Positions 1 through 8,600 of a stretch of DNA of 19,428 nucleotides are shown here, piece by piece (position 1 is the stretch's first letter; each line of letters opens with the position of its first letter). The DNA lies in NCBI GenBank assembly GCA_937901285.1, contig CALCHI010000561.1, positions 1 to 19,428 of the forward strand, written 5' to 3'. The notes under the pieces were generated by a model that saw only the letters and a list, made by a program, of their open reading frames with translations, was not told where the DNA came from and did no database searches. The position numbers were made by a program, and so were the translations under genes. The stretch comes from UBA8437 sp003445035. GTDB lineage: Bacteria > Planctomycetota > Planctomycetia > Planctomycetales > Planctomycetaceae.

Positions 1-1205
1 TCGTCCAGGTAGCCGACATCGCCGGTGTGCAGCCAGCCACCGCGAAGCGAATTGTCCGACGCATCCGGATCTCGCCAGTAGCCCTTCATTACCAGGTCCG
101 ACCGGGTGACGATCTCGCCCACCTCGCCGGTGCCCAGCCGCCGGTCGTTGTCGTCGACGATCCCGACCTCGACATCGGTCCGAGCGATTCCCGCTGAACC
201 CAGGCGACGGTGACGGGTCTCGTTGCCATCGGAGACGTGATCCTGGTGTGGCAGGTAGGTGATCGTCATGGGGCTCTCACCCTGCCCGTAGAGTTGAACC
301 AGGCAGGGGCCCAGTTGCTCCAGTGCCCGCAGCAGGTCCTCGACCAGCATCGGCGCGCCACCGTAGATGACCGACTTGAGTGATCCGAGGTCGAAGCGGC
401 CGATGTCGGGATGATCGATCAGCCGCTTGAGCATCGTGGGGGCGACGAAGATGTTGGTGATCTGGTGCCGCTGGATGCACTCGAAGATGTCCGCCGGGTC
501 AAACGAGGTCGCCGACGGGATCACGTGGGTGGCGGCCATGGCAACATTGGGCAGGGCGTAGAGCCCACTGCCGTGAGACAGCGGCGCGGCGTGCAGCGTG
601 GCCTCCGGTTGGCTGCGATCCGGACACATGTCGGTGAAAAATCCCGTCGACATTGCCTCCAGGTTGCGATGCGTGAGCATCGCCCCCTTGGGGCGGCCGG
701 TGGTTCCCGACGTGTAGAACAGCCAGGCGACATCGTCGGGATCGACTTCGGCGTCGGGGCACTCGCCCGGTTGGCCTTCCAGGATCGTCTCGTAGTCCAG
801 TTCGTCGCCGATGGCTCCATCGGTCGTGATCACGTGTTCGACTCGCGGCATCTGGTCAGCAACCGATCGCAGCGGTTCGTTGAACTCCGGCGACGTCACC
901 ACGATTCGCGATTCGCTGTGGTCGATGATGTAGGCGAATTCGTTGGGGTGCAGGCGGAAGTTGATCGGCACCACCCCGCAGCCCAGCCGGAAGCCGGCGA
1001 ACATTGTCTCGAGCATCGGGCCGCAGTTGGTCATCAACACCGCCACGTTGTCGCCTCTCTCGAGACCCTGCTCTTGCAGGGCGTGACACAGCCGGCTGGT
1101 TCGCTGGTTGAACTCGGCGTACGACCAGCTCTGTGTCCCGTGCACGATCCCCGGACGGGAGGGGAAATCGCGAGCGGCCTTGGTGAGAAACTGGCCGACG
1201 TTCAT
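1..1205 (-). CDS. AMP-forming acyl-CoA synthetase (fatty-acid-CoA ligase-like), 3' end beyond the window
   Basis: This would activate a carboxylic acid with ATP to an acyl-adenylate and then to the CoA thioester in the cytoplasm. The reading frame opens at an ATG at 1205 and stays open to the left edge, giving 401 residues without a stop, so the C-terminal domain is missing from view. The adenylation core is plain: the P-loop YTSGTTGRPKG at residues 164-174, YGGAP at 281-285, YGQGES at 306-311 (the usual Thr of YGxTE is Gly here), and the LHTGD motif at 392-396. The N-terminal substrate-binding part starts at about residue 8. Medium- and long-chain fatty acyl-CoA synthetases are the closest match by pattern, but the chain-length preference cannot be read. 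It is divergent from the dehydrogenase at 1313 with a 107-base spacer, which suggests shared control. No strong Shine-Dalgarno precedes the ATG. Confidence 0.9.
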   Translation of the reverse strand, partial: MNVGQFLTKAARDFPSRPGIVHGTQSWSYAEFNQRTSRLCHALQEQGLERGDNVAVLMTNCGPMLETMFAGFRLGCGVVPINFRLHPNEFAYIIDHSESRIVVTSPEFNEPLRSVADQMPRVEHVITTDGAIGDELDYETILEGQPGECPDAEVDPDDVAWLFYTSGTTGRPKGAMLTHRNLEAMSTGFFTDMCPDRSQPEATLHAAPLSHGSGLYALPNVAMAATHVIPSATSFDPADIFECIQRHQITNIFVAPTMLKRLIDHPDIGRFDLGSLKSVIYGGAPMLVEDLLRALEQLGPCLVQLYGQGESPMTITYLPHQDHVSDGNETRHRRLGSAGIARTDVEVGIVDDNDRRLGTGEVGEIVTRSDLVMKGYWRDPDASDNSLRGGWLHTGDVGYLD

Positions 1206-1274
1206 CGACGGGGATCCGTTAGGGCAGGGAATCGGGGTGTTGGACCGGCGAACGGTGCACGCACACGGTATTCT

Positions 1275-1291
1275 GAGGCCTCGTCACGAGG
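1275..1291. promoter_or_regulatory. Overlapping palindromes in the divergent spacer, possible operator
   Basis: Between the divergent acyl-CoA synthetase and dehydrogenase lies the perfect 8-base palindrome GAGGCCTC (1275-1282). It overlaps a 13-base dyad, CCTCGT-C-ACGAGG (1279-1291). The dyad has a one-base centre, so it cannot form a normal RNA hairpin and fits a DNA-binding site better. It ends 22 bases before the dehydrogenase start. A TetR-type or similar repressor site is possible in a lipid-metabolism locus, but no regulator gene is in the window. A chance dyad of this size in a GC-rich spacer is also possible. Confidence 0.3.
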
Positions 1292-1297
1292 CAAGTC

Positions 1298-1302
1298 GGA
1301 GG
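1298..1302 (+). promoter_or_regulatory. Shine-Dalgarno GGAGG of the dehydrogenase gene
   Basis: GGAGG lies 10 bases before the ATG at 1313. It supports that start for the short-chain dehydrogenase. Confidence 0.6.
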
Positions 1303-1312
1303 CAAGATCGCG

Positions 1313-2110
1313 ATGGGTGAACGACTCAAGGACAAGGTGGCCCTGGTGACCGGTGCGGGATCTTCCGGTCCGGGCTGGGGCAACGGAAAGGCGACCGCGG
1401 TGTTGTTCGCCCGCGAGGGCGCCCGGGTCTGCGTGATCGACATCAACCGGGATGCGGTGGAGGAAACAGCCGGAATCATCCGGGACGAGGGAGGAGAATG
1501 CCTGGTCGACCAGGTGGACGTGACCGATGCCGAACAGGTGGCCGCGGTTGTGGCGAAGTGCGTGGATCACTGGGGCCGTGTCGACATCCTGCACAACAAT
1601 GTTGGGATCCTGGACGTCGGCGGGCCGGTGGACGCGAGCCTGGAGAGCTGGGAACGGGTGGTCTCGGTCAACCTGACCAGCATGTTCCTGACCTGCAAGT
1701 ATGTGCTGCCGGTGATGGAAGCCCAGGGGGGGGGAGCGATCGTCAACATCGCCTCGATCGCCGGAATCCGCTACCTGGGGATCCCTTATGTGTCTTACTC
1801 CGCCACCAAGGGAGGCGTTTTGCAGCTGACCCAGTCGGTGGCGCTGGAGTACGCCGAGAGGGGCGTCCGGGTCAATTCGATCCTGCCGGGCCTGATGAAC
1901 ACGCCGATGATCGTCGAGCCACTCAAGGGCGTCTACGCCGACGGCGATGTCGAGAAGATGATCCAGATGCGCAACGAACAGGTCCCGATGAAGACCATGG
2001 GCGATGCCTGGGACGTCGCCCACGCCGCGCTGTTCCTTGCCTCCGACGAAGCCCGCTACATCACCGGCGCTCAACTGGTCGTCGATGGCGGATTGACGTG
2101 CAAGTGCTAA
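1313..2110 (+). CDS. Short-chain dehydrogenase/reductase (SDR), classical type
   Basis: A 265-residue classical SDR, the normal length for the family, probably an NAD(H)-dependent oxidoreductase acting on a hydroxyl or keto group. The Rossmann fold begins at residue 8. The glycine-rich cofactor loop is TGAGSSGPGWGNG (13-25), which is longer than the usual TGxxxGxG. An Asp at 43, at the end of the second strand, favours NAD over NADP. NNVG at 95-98 stands for the usual NNAG. The catalytic tetrad is visible as Asn120, Ser148, Tyr162 and Lys166 (YSATK). The C-terminus has the usual ITGAQLVVDGG. The start is set by GGAGG ten bases upstream. Its divergence from an acyl-CoA synthetase suggests a role in fatty-acid or other acyl metabolism, for example as a 3-hydroxyacyl dehydrogenase or ketoacyl reductase, but the substrate cannot be read. 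A run of nine G (1726-1734) lies inside the gene without breaking the frame. Confidence 0.92.
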   Translation: MGERLKDKVALVTGAGSSGPGWGNGKATAVLFAREGARVCVIDINRDAVEETAGIIRDEGGECLVDQVDVTDAEQVAAVVAKCVDHWGRVDILHNNVGILDVGGPVDASLESWERVVSVNLTSMFLTCKYVLPVMEAQGGGAIVNIASIAGIRYLGIPYVSYSATKGGVLQLTQSVALEYAERGVRVNSILPGLMNTPMIVEPLKGVYADGDVEKMIQMRNEQVPMKTMGDAWDVAHAALFLASDEARYITGAQLVVDGGLTCKC

Positions 2111-2200
2111 ACCGGGAGTGCCGCTGAGGCCGTCTTCCCCGTTCGGTTGCCTCCGGGATTGCCGATGGGTAACGATGGGGCCGTTCACTCGTTCCCGACA

Positions 2201-2206
2201 GAGGAG
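2201..2206 (+). promoter_or_regulatory. Shine-Dalgarno GAGGAG that fixes the propeller gene start
   Basis: GAGGAG ends seven bases before the ATG at 2214. It favours this start over an in-frame GTG at 2118, and the ATG also begins a clean signal peptide. Confidence 0.7.
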
Positions 2207-2213
2207 CCCCACG

Positions 2214-3119
2214 ATGAGACTCTCCACGCCGTTGTCCGGACTCGTCCTGTTGCTTGTGACGGCCGGAGTCGTCTCGGTCGCTCCGGCGGCCGAACCCCGG
2301 TTGAAGCCGGTTGTCGGGTTTCTGAAGATCCCCAAGGGGATTCCACTCGGAGCCGCTTCGGGTGTGGATGTAGACAGCAAGGGACAGGTTTACCTGTTTC
2401 ACCGGGGTCCGCGGCCGATTCTCTGTTTCTCGGCCGACGGGAAACTCGTTCGATCGTGGGGCGACGACCTGATCGGGAGCGCTCATGGCCTGCGAGTCGA
2501 TCGTGACGACAACGTCTGGGTGACCGACATCGGCCATCACATGGTCTTCAAGTTCAGTCCCAAGGGGAAAGTTCTTCTCGCTCTCGGCCAGGTCGACAAG
2601 GTGGGCACCACGCGGGACACGTTCGACAAACCGACCGATGTGGCTTTCGGCCCCGCCGGCGAGATCTACGTCTCCGACGGTTACGGCAACAGCCGGGTGA
2701 TGAAGTTCGACGCGAAGGGGAAGTACCTGACCAGTTGGGGAAAGCCGGGGACCGGCAAGAGCGAGTTCGACACACCGCATGCGATCCTGGTTGATCGCAA
2801 GGGGCGGGTCGTGGTGGGCGACCGCGAGAACGACAGGGTGCAGGTGTTCGATGCCAATGGAAAGTGGCTGGCCACCTGGAACGGGTTTGCTCCGTTCGGA
2901 CTGGCCGAGGACCACAAGGGGGCAATCTACGTCGCCGACGGTCGAGCCAACCAGGTTCTGCAACTCGACCCGAAATCCGGAAAGGTTGTCGCCCGATGGG
3001 GAAAAGAGGGGGCCGCACCGGGGCAGTTTCAGTTGCCACACATGCTGGCCGTCGACAAGCAGCGGAACCTCTACGTTGTTGAAATCACGGGCAAGCGGCT
3101 GCAGAAGCTGGCACGCTAG
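2214..3119 (+). CDS. Secreted NHL-type beta-propeller, peptidyl-alpha-hydroxyglycine alpha-amidating lyase (PAL)-like
   Basis: A 301-residue exported protein. A signal peptide covers about residues 1-26 (hydrophobic core VLLLVTAGVV, then VAPAA). The rest is NHL-like repeats of a six-bladed propeller. Compared from memory with the lyase half of animal PAM, much of the active site is present: Arg64 in FHRG, the three zinc-ligand histidines His91 (AHG), His189 (TPHA) and His276 (LPHM), Tyr157 in SDGYGNSR, and Arg204 in GDRENDR. The residue after the third His, an Asp in the animal enzyme, is Met277 here. No copper monooxygenase partner is encoded nearby, so peptide amidation is not implied; a related C-N or C-O lyase or a binding role is possible. 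The GAGGAG site and signal peptide set the start; an in-frame GTG at 2118 would add 32 unlikely residues. The gene is followed 39 bases later by the VCBS gene. Confidence 0.85.
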   Translation: MRLSTPLSGLVLLLVTAGVVSVAPAAEPRLKPVVGFLKIPKGIPLGAASGVDVDSKGQVYLFHRGPRPILCFSADGKLVRSWGDDLIGSAHGLRVDRDDNVWVTDIGHHMVFKFSPKGKVLLALGQVDKVGTTRDTFDKPTDVAFGPAGEIYVSDGYGNSRVMKFDAKGKYLTSWGKPGTGKSEFDTPHAILVDRKGRVVVGDRENDRVQVFDANGKWLATWNGFAPFGLAEDHKGAIYVADGRANQVLQLDPKSGKVVARWGKEGAAPGQFQLPHMLAVDKQRNLYVVEITGKRLQKLAR

Positions 3120-3158
3120 GGACTGCTCCACCGACCGGACGTGTATCGGGGGCCAGTG

Positions 3159-5627
3159 ATGAGAAACGGGCTTGTTCTGCTGATCGTGGTGACGACCACC
3201 GCCGCGTTGGTCGAGGCCGCTGATCCCGAGGTCCGGACGTCCGGCAAGTCGGCCGGCCGGCTGGATGTGACGGTGGAGGGCCGGTTGGTGAAGTCGAACC
3301 TTCCGGCGGATCCCCTGATCGATTTCGCGGTCGAGGCCCGTCGGCAGGGGCTCGAGGGCGTGCTGGATCCCGATTCGATTCGGGTGGTTAACCGTGTCAC
3401 GGGACAGGAGGTGCCCCATTCGCTGGGGCCCGGATTTCGTCACGGTGACTCCGGACGGGTTCGGTGGCTGATCACCGGCCCGCGACAGGTGCGGTACACC
3501 GTCAGCTTCCGGACGAGTCGCACGCGACGGGTGGTCTCGACGAGGAAACAGGTTCCGTTGATCGGTGTTGGTGATCTGCTGAGATACAACGCGACCGGTC
3601 CCCGGCGGATCGGTGGGCTGGTCGGCCTGTCGCGAATGGTCGATTTGACCGGCGACGGCCGACTCGATCTGGTCTCAGCCGGGATGTACACGTTCGAGTC
3701 GGGTTGGCCCGGGACCCGGATCCCACACGACTGGGGCGGACTGTGGTGCCGGCCGGCCCTGGGTCGGGATGCGAAAAAAACCGGGTCGCTGCTCTTCGGA
3801 GATCGCATCCCGTTGCGCTACAAGACCTCACGTGAATCGAAGGAGTTTCACCAGTTCAATGCCGGCTACATCCACGGTGATGCGGCCGACCTCAATGGGG
3901 ACGGGCGACCGGACTTGTTGTTCACCACGGCAGTCAAATCGTCCCGTTTCAGTCGAATCTCCGGTGTTCACCTCGCCGTGCATCTCTTCCTGGATTCCGG
4001 TGACCGTGATGCGGGAGGCATGCCGATCTACCTGTCGGCCGGTCGTGTGCCTCACCCACCGGAGTACTGGGGGCCGGTGAGAGCTGTCGACCTGGATGGT
4101 GACGGGGTGGTGGACCTGGTGCTGGGCAGTATGTATCGCGACGAAGCCGGACCTCAGTCGGACGTTTCGGCCTGCTACATCAGAAACCGGAATTCGAAGG
4201 GCTGGCCGTTCGAGCCAGCCGAACCGGTGACGATCGCAGTGGGCCGCCGGCCCTGTTTTTTCGATGTCGATGGTGACGGGAGGCTGGATTCGGTCTGCCT
4301 GGTCGCCGATTCGCGGACGAAGCGGTTGAACCGTTCCAGCCGTTTGGGATGGAGACGCAACCAGGGGGAGTTCCCTCCACGATTCGCTTCCTCCCGGGTG
4401 CTCGAGGAAGTGGATCTGAAGCACTGTTACACCACCGCTGCGGTCACGGGGGGGCCGCGGCCCGGCGTGGTCGTTTCCTACCGCTCGTGGCAACGCGCGG
4501 CGTTTCTTGAGGCGGTCTCGCCGACGCGAGAAGATCGGACATCCCCTCGCCGTCGACGGTTCCTGACCCGAAAGCTCGTGGCTCCCTCGCCGGAGATCGC
4601 TCTGGGTGACCAGGCGACGCCGTTTCCCTGCGATTGGGACGCCGACGGCGATTGGGATTTGCTGGTTGGTGGTGGGTACGGCGACGTGCGGATCGTGATC
4701 AACTCGGGCACGACCGGCCAACCGCGATTCGAATCGGCCCGACCCGTGCTGGCCGATCGCCGACCGATTGAGATCCACATGAGCAACGTGTTCCCGGGGC
4801 TGGAGGAATATGGTCACAACATGGGGTACCCGCACCCCTCGTTTGTCGACTGGGACGGCGACGGGTTGCGGGACCTGATGGTGCCCAACATCACCAACCG
4901 GGTGTTCTGGTACCGCAACGTTGGCACTCCCGGTGAACCTCGCTTCGGACCCCGCCGCCAGGTGATCTGTGACGGGTTTGCCGAAACGGCCCGGACGCTC
5001 AAAGCGACCGCCAGCCTGCTGGGGGCCGACACGAAGAAATGGACCAAGCGGGTTCCCGATCCGCATTCACCGTTCGGTTGGCGGAGCCGCGGTGGTTTCG
5101 GCGATTTCAACGGCGACGGGCTGTGTGACATGGTCACCACCGATGGCCAGGGACCACCCGACAACAATCGCTACGCGGCGCATTCGGCGATTTTCGTCCA
5201 GTACCGCGACGGGCGAGGGCGGCGGCGATTGAAGAAACAGCAGGTGGTCACATTGCCGGACGGCAAGCCGCTGACCAACGTCGTCGGTCAACCGGCCCAG
5301 TTGGTTCCCGTCGACTGGGATCGTGACGGGTTGCTCGACCTGATCATCAACCATGGTGCCACGCTGGATACGGCCCCCGCACTCGTCCGTAACATCGGCA
5401 CGCGGACGGTGCCCCGCTTCGATGTTCCGCGGCGGCTGAAGTGCTTTGGCGAGGAACTTTCGGGCATTGCCAAGCACGGGCCCTATTACGGAGTCGGAGA
5501 TCTCGACGGAGACGGCCGGCCGGATCTGCTGGCCTGTCCGGAGATGGGGACCTATCACTTCTTTCGCCGTACGGCGCTCGACATGCTGCGGCGACCACGG
5601 TTCGTCATTGGCCCGGGCGGGGGCTAG
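3159..5627 (+). CDS. Secreted FG-GAP/VCBS repeat protein with nine calcium-binding loops
   Basis: An 822-residue exported protein from the ATG at 3159, which begins a signal peptide (MRNGLVLLIVV, ending near VEAA at about 20). A GTG at 3141 would add six residues. After an N-terminal domain of about 150 residues with no motif I recognise come nine DxDxDG-type loops: 162-171, 244-253, 311-320, 369-378, 492-501, 564-573, 649-658, 719-728 and 781-790. Such loops bind calcium between blades of an integrin-alpha-like propeller. The spacing is irregular (about 60 to 125 residues), so there may be one large propeller with insertions or two propellers. No catalytic domain is evident. Planctomycetes carry many of these proteins, usually inferred to bind surface polysaccharide or act in adhesion. 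It follows the PAL-like gene by 39 bases and probably shares its transcript. Its stop codon overlaps that of the convergent RND gene. Confidence 0.85.
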   Translation: MRNGLVLLIVVTTTAALVEAADPEVRTSGKSAGRLDVTVEGRLVKSNLPADPLIDFAVEARRQGLEGVLDPDSIRVVNRVTGQEVPHSLGPGFRHGDSGRVRWLITGPRQVRYTVSFRTSRTRRVVSTRKQVPLIGVGDLLRYNATGPRRIGGLVGLSRMVDLTGDGRLDLVSAGMYTFESGWPGTRIPHDWGGLWCRPALGRDAKKTGSLLFGDRIPLRYKTSRESKEFHQFNAGYIHGDAADLNGDGRPDLLFTTAVKSSRFSRISGVHLAVHLFLDSGDRDAGGMPIYLSAGRVPHPPEYWGPVRAVDLDGDGVVDLVLGSMYRDEAGPQSDVSACYIRNRNSKGWPFEPAEPVTIAVGRRPCFFDVDGDGRLDSVCLVADSRTKRLNRSSRLGWRRNQGEFPPRFASSRVLEEVDLKHCYTTAAVTGGPRPGVVVSYRSWQRAAFLEAVSPTREDRTSPRRRRFLTRKLVAPSPEIALGDQATPFPCDWDADGDWDLLVGGGYGDVRIVINSGTTGQPRFESARPVLADRRPIEIHMSNVFPGLEEYGHNMGYPHPSFVDWDGDGLRDLMVPNITNRVFWYRNVGTPGEPRFGPRRQVICDGFAETARTLKATASLLGADTKKWTKRVPDPHSPFGWRSRGGFGDFNGDGLCDMVTTDGQGPPDNNRYAAHSAIFVQYRDGRGRRRLKKQQVVTLPDGKPLTNVVGQPAQLVPVDWDRDGLLDLIINHGATLDTAPALVRNIGTRTVPRFDVPRRLKCFGEELSGIAKHGPYYGVGDLDGDGRPDLLACPEMGTYHFFRRTALDMLRRPRFVIGPGGG

Positions 5628-8600
5628 GGAGCGGCCACAGCCTGCCCGCTTCGACCGCTGAGCCTGGCGTAGACGGTGAACATCGCCGGGACCAGCAGCA
5701 GGATCCAGACGGTGGCCACGATCAGCCCGAACGAGACGCTGATCGCCATCGGGATCAGCTCCTGGGCCTGCGTGTTGTGTTCAAACATCAGTGGCAGTAC
5801 CGCGGCGACGGTCGTGATGGAGGTCAGGACGACCGGTCGGAGCCGGCGTCGACCCGCCGTCATGACGGCGTGGTCCAGCGAGTCACCCGCGTCCAGGCGA
5901 CGGTTGATGAAGTCGATGAGCACGATCGAGTCATTGGCGACGATTCCCGAGAGCGTGACCATTCCGAAGAGACTGTTCAGGGTCAGCACCTGGTCCATCA
6001 GCAGGTGCCCCCCGACGGCACCGACGAACCCGAACGGAATCACGGCCAGGACGATCAACGGCTGGATGTAGGAACGGAACTCGAGTGTCAGCAGGGCAAA
6101 CATTCCGCAAAGAGCCAGCAGATAGCCGAACCACAGGCTGCTGACCGATTCGCGGGTTTCCTTCTGCTGACCTTCCCAACGGGCCGTCACCCGAGAATGA
6201 GTGGCGAGCAAATCGTTGAGGAATTCACCGCGGAGATCAGCAATCACCTCGGCCGCATTCGCCTGCTCCTGGTCGATGTCGGCGGTGATCGTGATGGCCC
6301 TCCGCTGGTCGATTCTCAGGATGTCGTCGTACCCCCGTTCGACGGCCACCTCGGCCAGTTCTCTCAACGGAACCTCGCTGCCGTCGGCTGTGCGGATATG
6401 CAGATCGTCGAGCTGATGGAGGCTACGCCGCTGGTGCCGCGGGTAGCGGACCATCAGTTTCACCTCGTGTCGGCCCCTCTGCAGTCTCATGGCCTCCACA
6501 CCGTGGTAGGCACCCCGCACGGTCCGGGCCAATTGGTCGAGGCTGACTCCGAGTGATTCGGCAACGGGTTTGAGCGACAGCTTCATTTCCCACTTGCCCG
6601 GACCGCGGCTGTCGCGGATGTCGTACACTCCGTCGTAGGACGCCAGTTTCTGCTTGATCTGATCGGAGACCGATTCGATTTCGTCGATGTCGTGGCCCAG
6701 CAGGTCCAGTTCGACGGCCCGCCCACCGGCGGTGTCGTTGATGCCCCAGAAGACGATCCGCTCGGCGCCCGGGAAATCTCCGGCACGCTCGCGCCACTTG
6801 GCAATCACCTCGCGGCTCGATTTCTGGGCGAAGAACTGTCCCGGTTCGAAGCCGATATAGATTTCGCCCCTCATGTTGTCCAACTGGTTGTGGTACCCGA
6901 CGCTCCGGAAACGGGTCTGGACCAGCGACGGGTGATCCCCGTCGCTGCCGCGGAGTTCCTCCTCCTCGACCTCGCGGAACGTCTGCTCCAGTCGCCTGGT
7001 GGCGGCATCGATCGTGGACGTCGGTGTTCCCTTGGGGTATTCGATGTAGGTGTAGAGGAACGCCCAGTCGAGCTTCGGTTTTGCGACGAAGGGGGTGAAT
7101 CCGCCGTAGAAGAGACCGGCAGTGACCAGCAGGGAGGAGATCGATCCGGCCAGCAGGACAGCCGGGTGAGCCAGGGTCCACCGGAGCACGGGGGTGTAAA
7201 CACGGTCGACGAACCGGTCGATCGCCCTCTGCACCGCCTGCTGAAACCCCGGGACGTCGCCGGGGAGGCCCGGCAGCCGTGAGTGAGCGAGGTGACAGGG
7301 AAGAACGAACAGCCCCTGTGCCAGCGAGATCAGCAGCATCGCGGTCAGCCCCAGGGGCATCATGCCGATCTCCTTACCCGTCTGGCCGCTGACGTAGGCC
7401 AGTGGCAGGAAGGTGATCACGCTGGTCAGCACGCTGTTGATCACCGCCGGGGCGACTTCGATTGTGCCGTCAATGGCCGCCTCGAGAGCGGTGCGACCGC
7501 GCAGACGGTGTGCGTAGACGTTTTCGGCGATGACGATCGCGTCATCGACGACGATCCCCAGGGCCATCACGAAGGCGAACATCGAGTAGATGTTCAGTGT
7601 CGCTCCGGCGGCCAGCATCACCCCGCAGGTGCCGAAGACCGAGACCGGGATACCCAGGGCGACCCAGAAGGCCAGCCGCGGATCCAGGAACAGGCTCAGC
7701 ACGCCGAAGACCAGGAACAGCCCATAGACGCCGTTTCGCGAGAGCAGGTCGAGACGGTTGCGAGCGGGTTTGCTGTAGTCGTCCCAGGTCTTCAGGTCGT
7801 AGCCGGGCGGCATGGCCCGTGCCGCCACGTAGTCGGCGACCTGTTCCCGGATGGTCAGCATGTCTTCGTCGGCCGTCATGCGGATCTTGATCGACATCAC
7901 CGGCCGGTCGTCGAGGGCCGCAACGGTGTCGACGTCGACAAATCCGTCGCGGACATTGGCGATGTCGCCGACGGTCACAACCGTGCCGTTCTGGTTGGTG
8001 CGCAGGGGAATCCCGGCAATTCGTTTGCCGGTCACCTGCTTGTCGGCGGTCCGGATCAGGATCTCGTCGGGTGTGGTCTTGATCCGGCCGCCGGGAAGGT
8101 CGAGGTTGCCCTGGCGAAGAGCCGCGGCGACATCCTCGTGTGTCAGGCCGTACTCCTGGAGAGTCTCCTCGGAAACCTCGACGTCGATCTGGTAGGGCTT
8201 GGCCTGCCAGAGTTCGATGTGAGACACCTCTGACAATTCGAGCAACTCGTCGTGGATCGTTTCGGCCAGGTCGCGGAACTGCCGTTCGTCGACGGGATCG
8301 TTGGCTGGATCAAGCGAGGCGGGGGCAAGAACCGCGACCGAGATCACCGAGTTGAACCGGACCCGCAGTCTCACTTCGGGTCGCTCGGCCTCCTCCGGAA
8401 AACTCGGGATACTGTCGACCGCGGCACGGATCTCGTTGACCACCCGTTGTGGCTGGTCGACGTCGGGTTCGAGTTCCGCCGTGACGGTGCCCCGTCCTTC
8501 GGTGGCCAGAGAGGTCAGTTTCCGGACGCCGACGATCGAACGGATCGCTTCCTCGATCTTCAGGCAGAGTCCCTCCTCGGTCTGAGTCGGGCTCGCACCC

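Noticed and set aside
1240..1274. TTGGAC (1240-1245) and TATTCT (1269-1274) as a sigma-70-like promoter for the dehydrogenase.
   Set aside because: The spacer is 23 bases, too long for a normal promoter, and such hexamers arise easily by chance.
2061..3443. A 460-codon minus-strand open frame opposite the propeller and VCBS genes.
   Set aside because: Its translation is low-complexity in style, rich in Arg, His, Pro and Gly, with no domain. It lies opposite two clearly real genes, as is common in GC-rich DNA.
3774..3780. A run of seven A in the VCBS gene as a slippage or frameshift site.
   Set aside because: The reading frame continues normally for hundreds of codons on both sides, and there is no overlapping frame with domain content.
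5441..6556. A plus-strand open frame of 371 codons running across the VCBS/RND junction.
   Set aside because: It is out of frame with the VCBS gene, antisense to the RND gene, and compositionally a shadow (many Arg, Gln, His and Asp).
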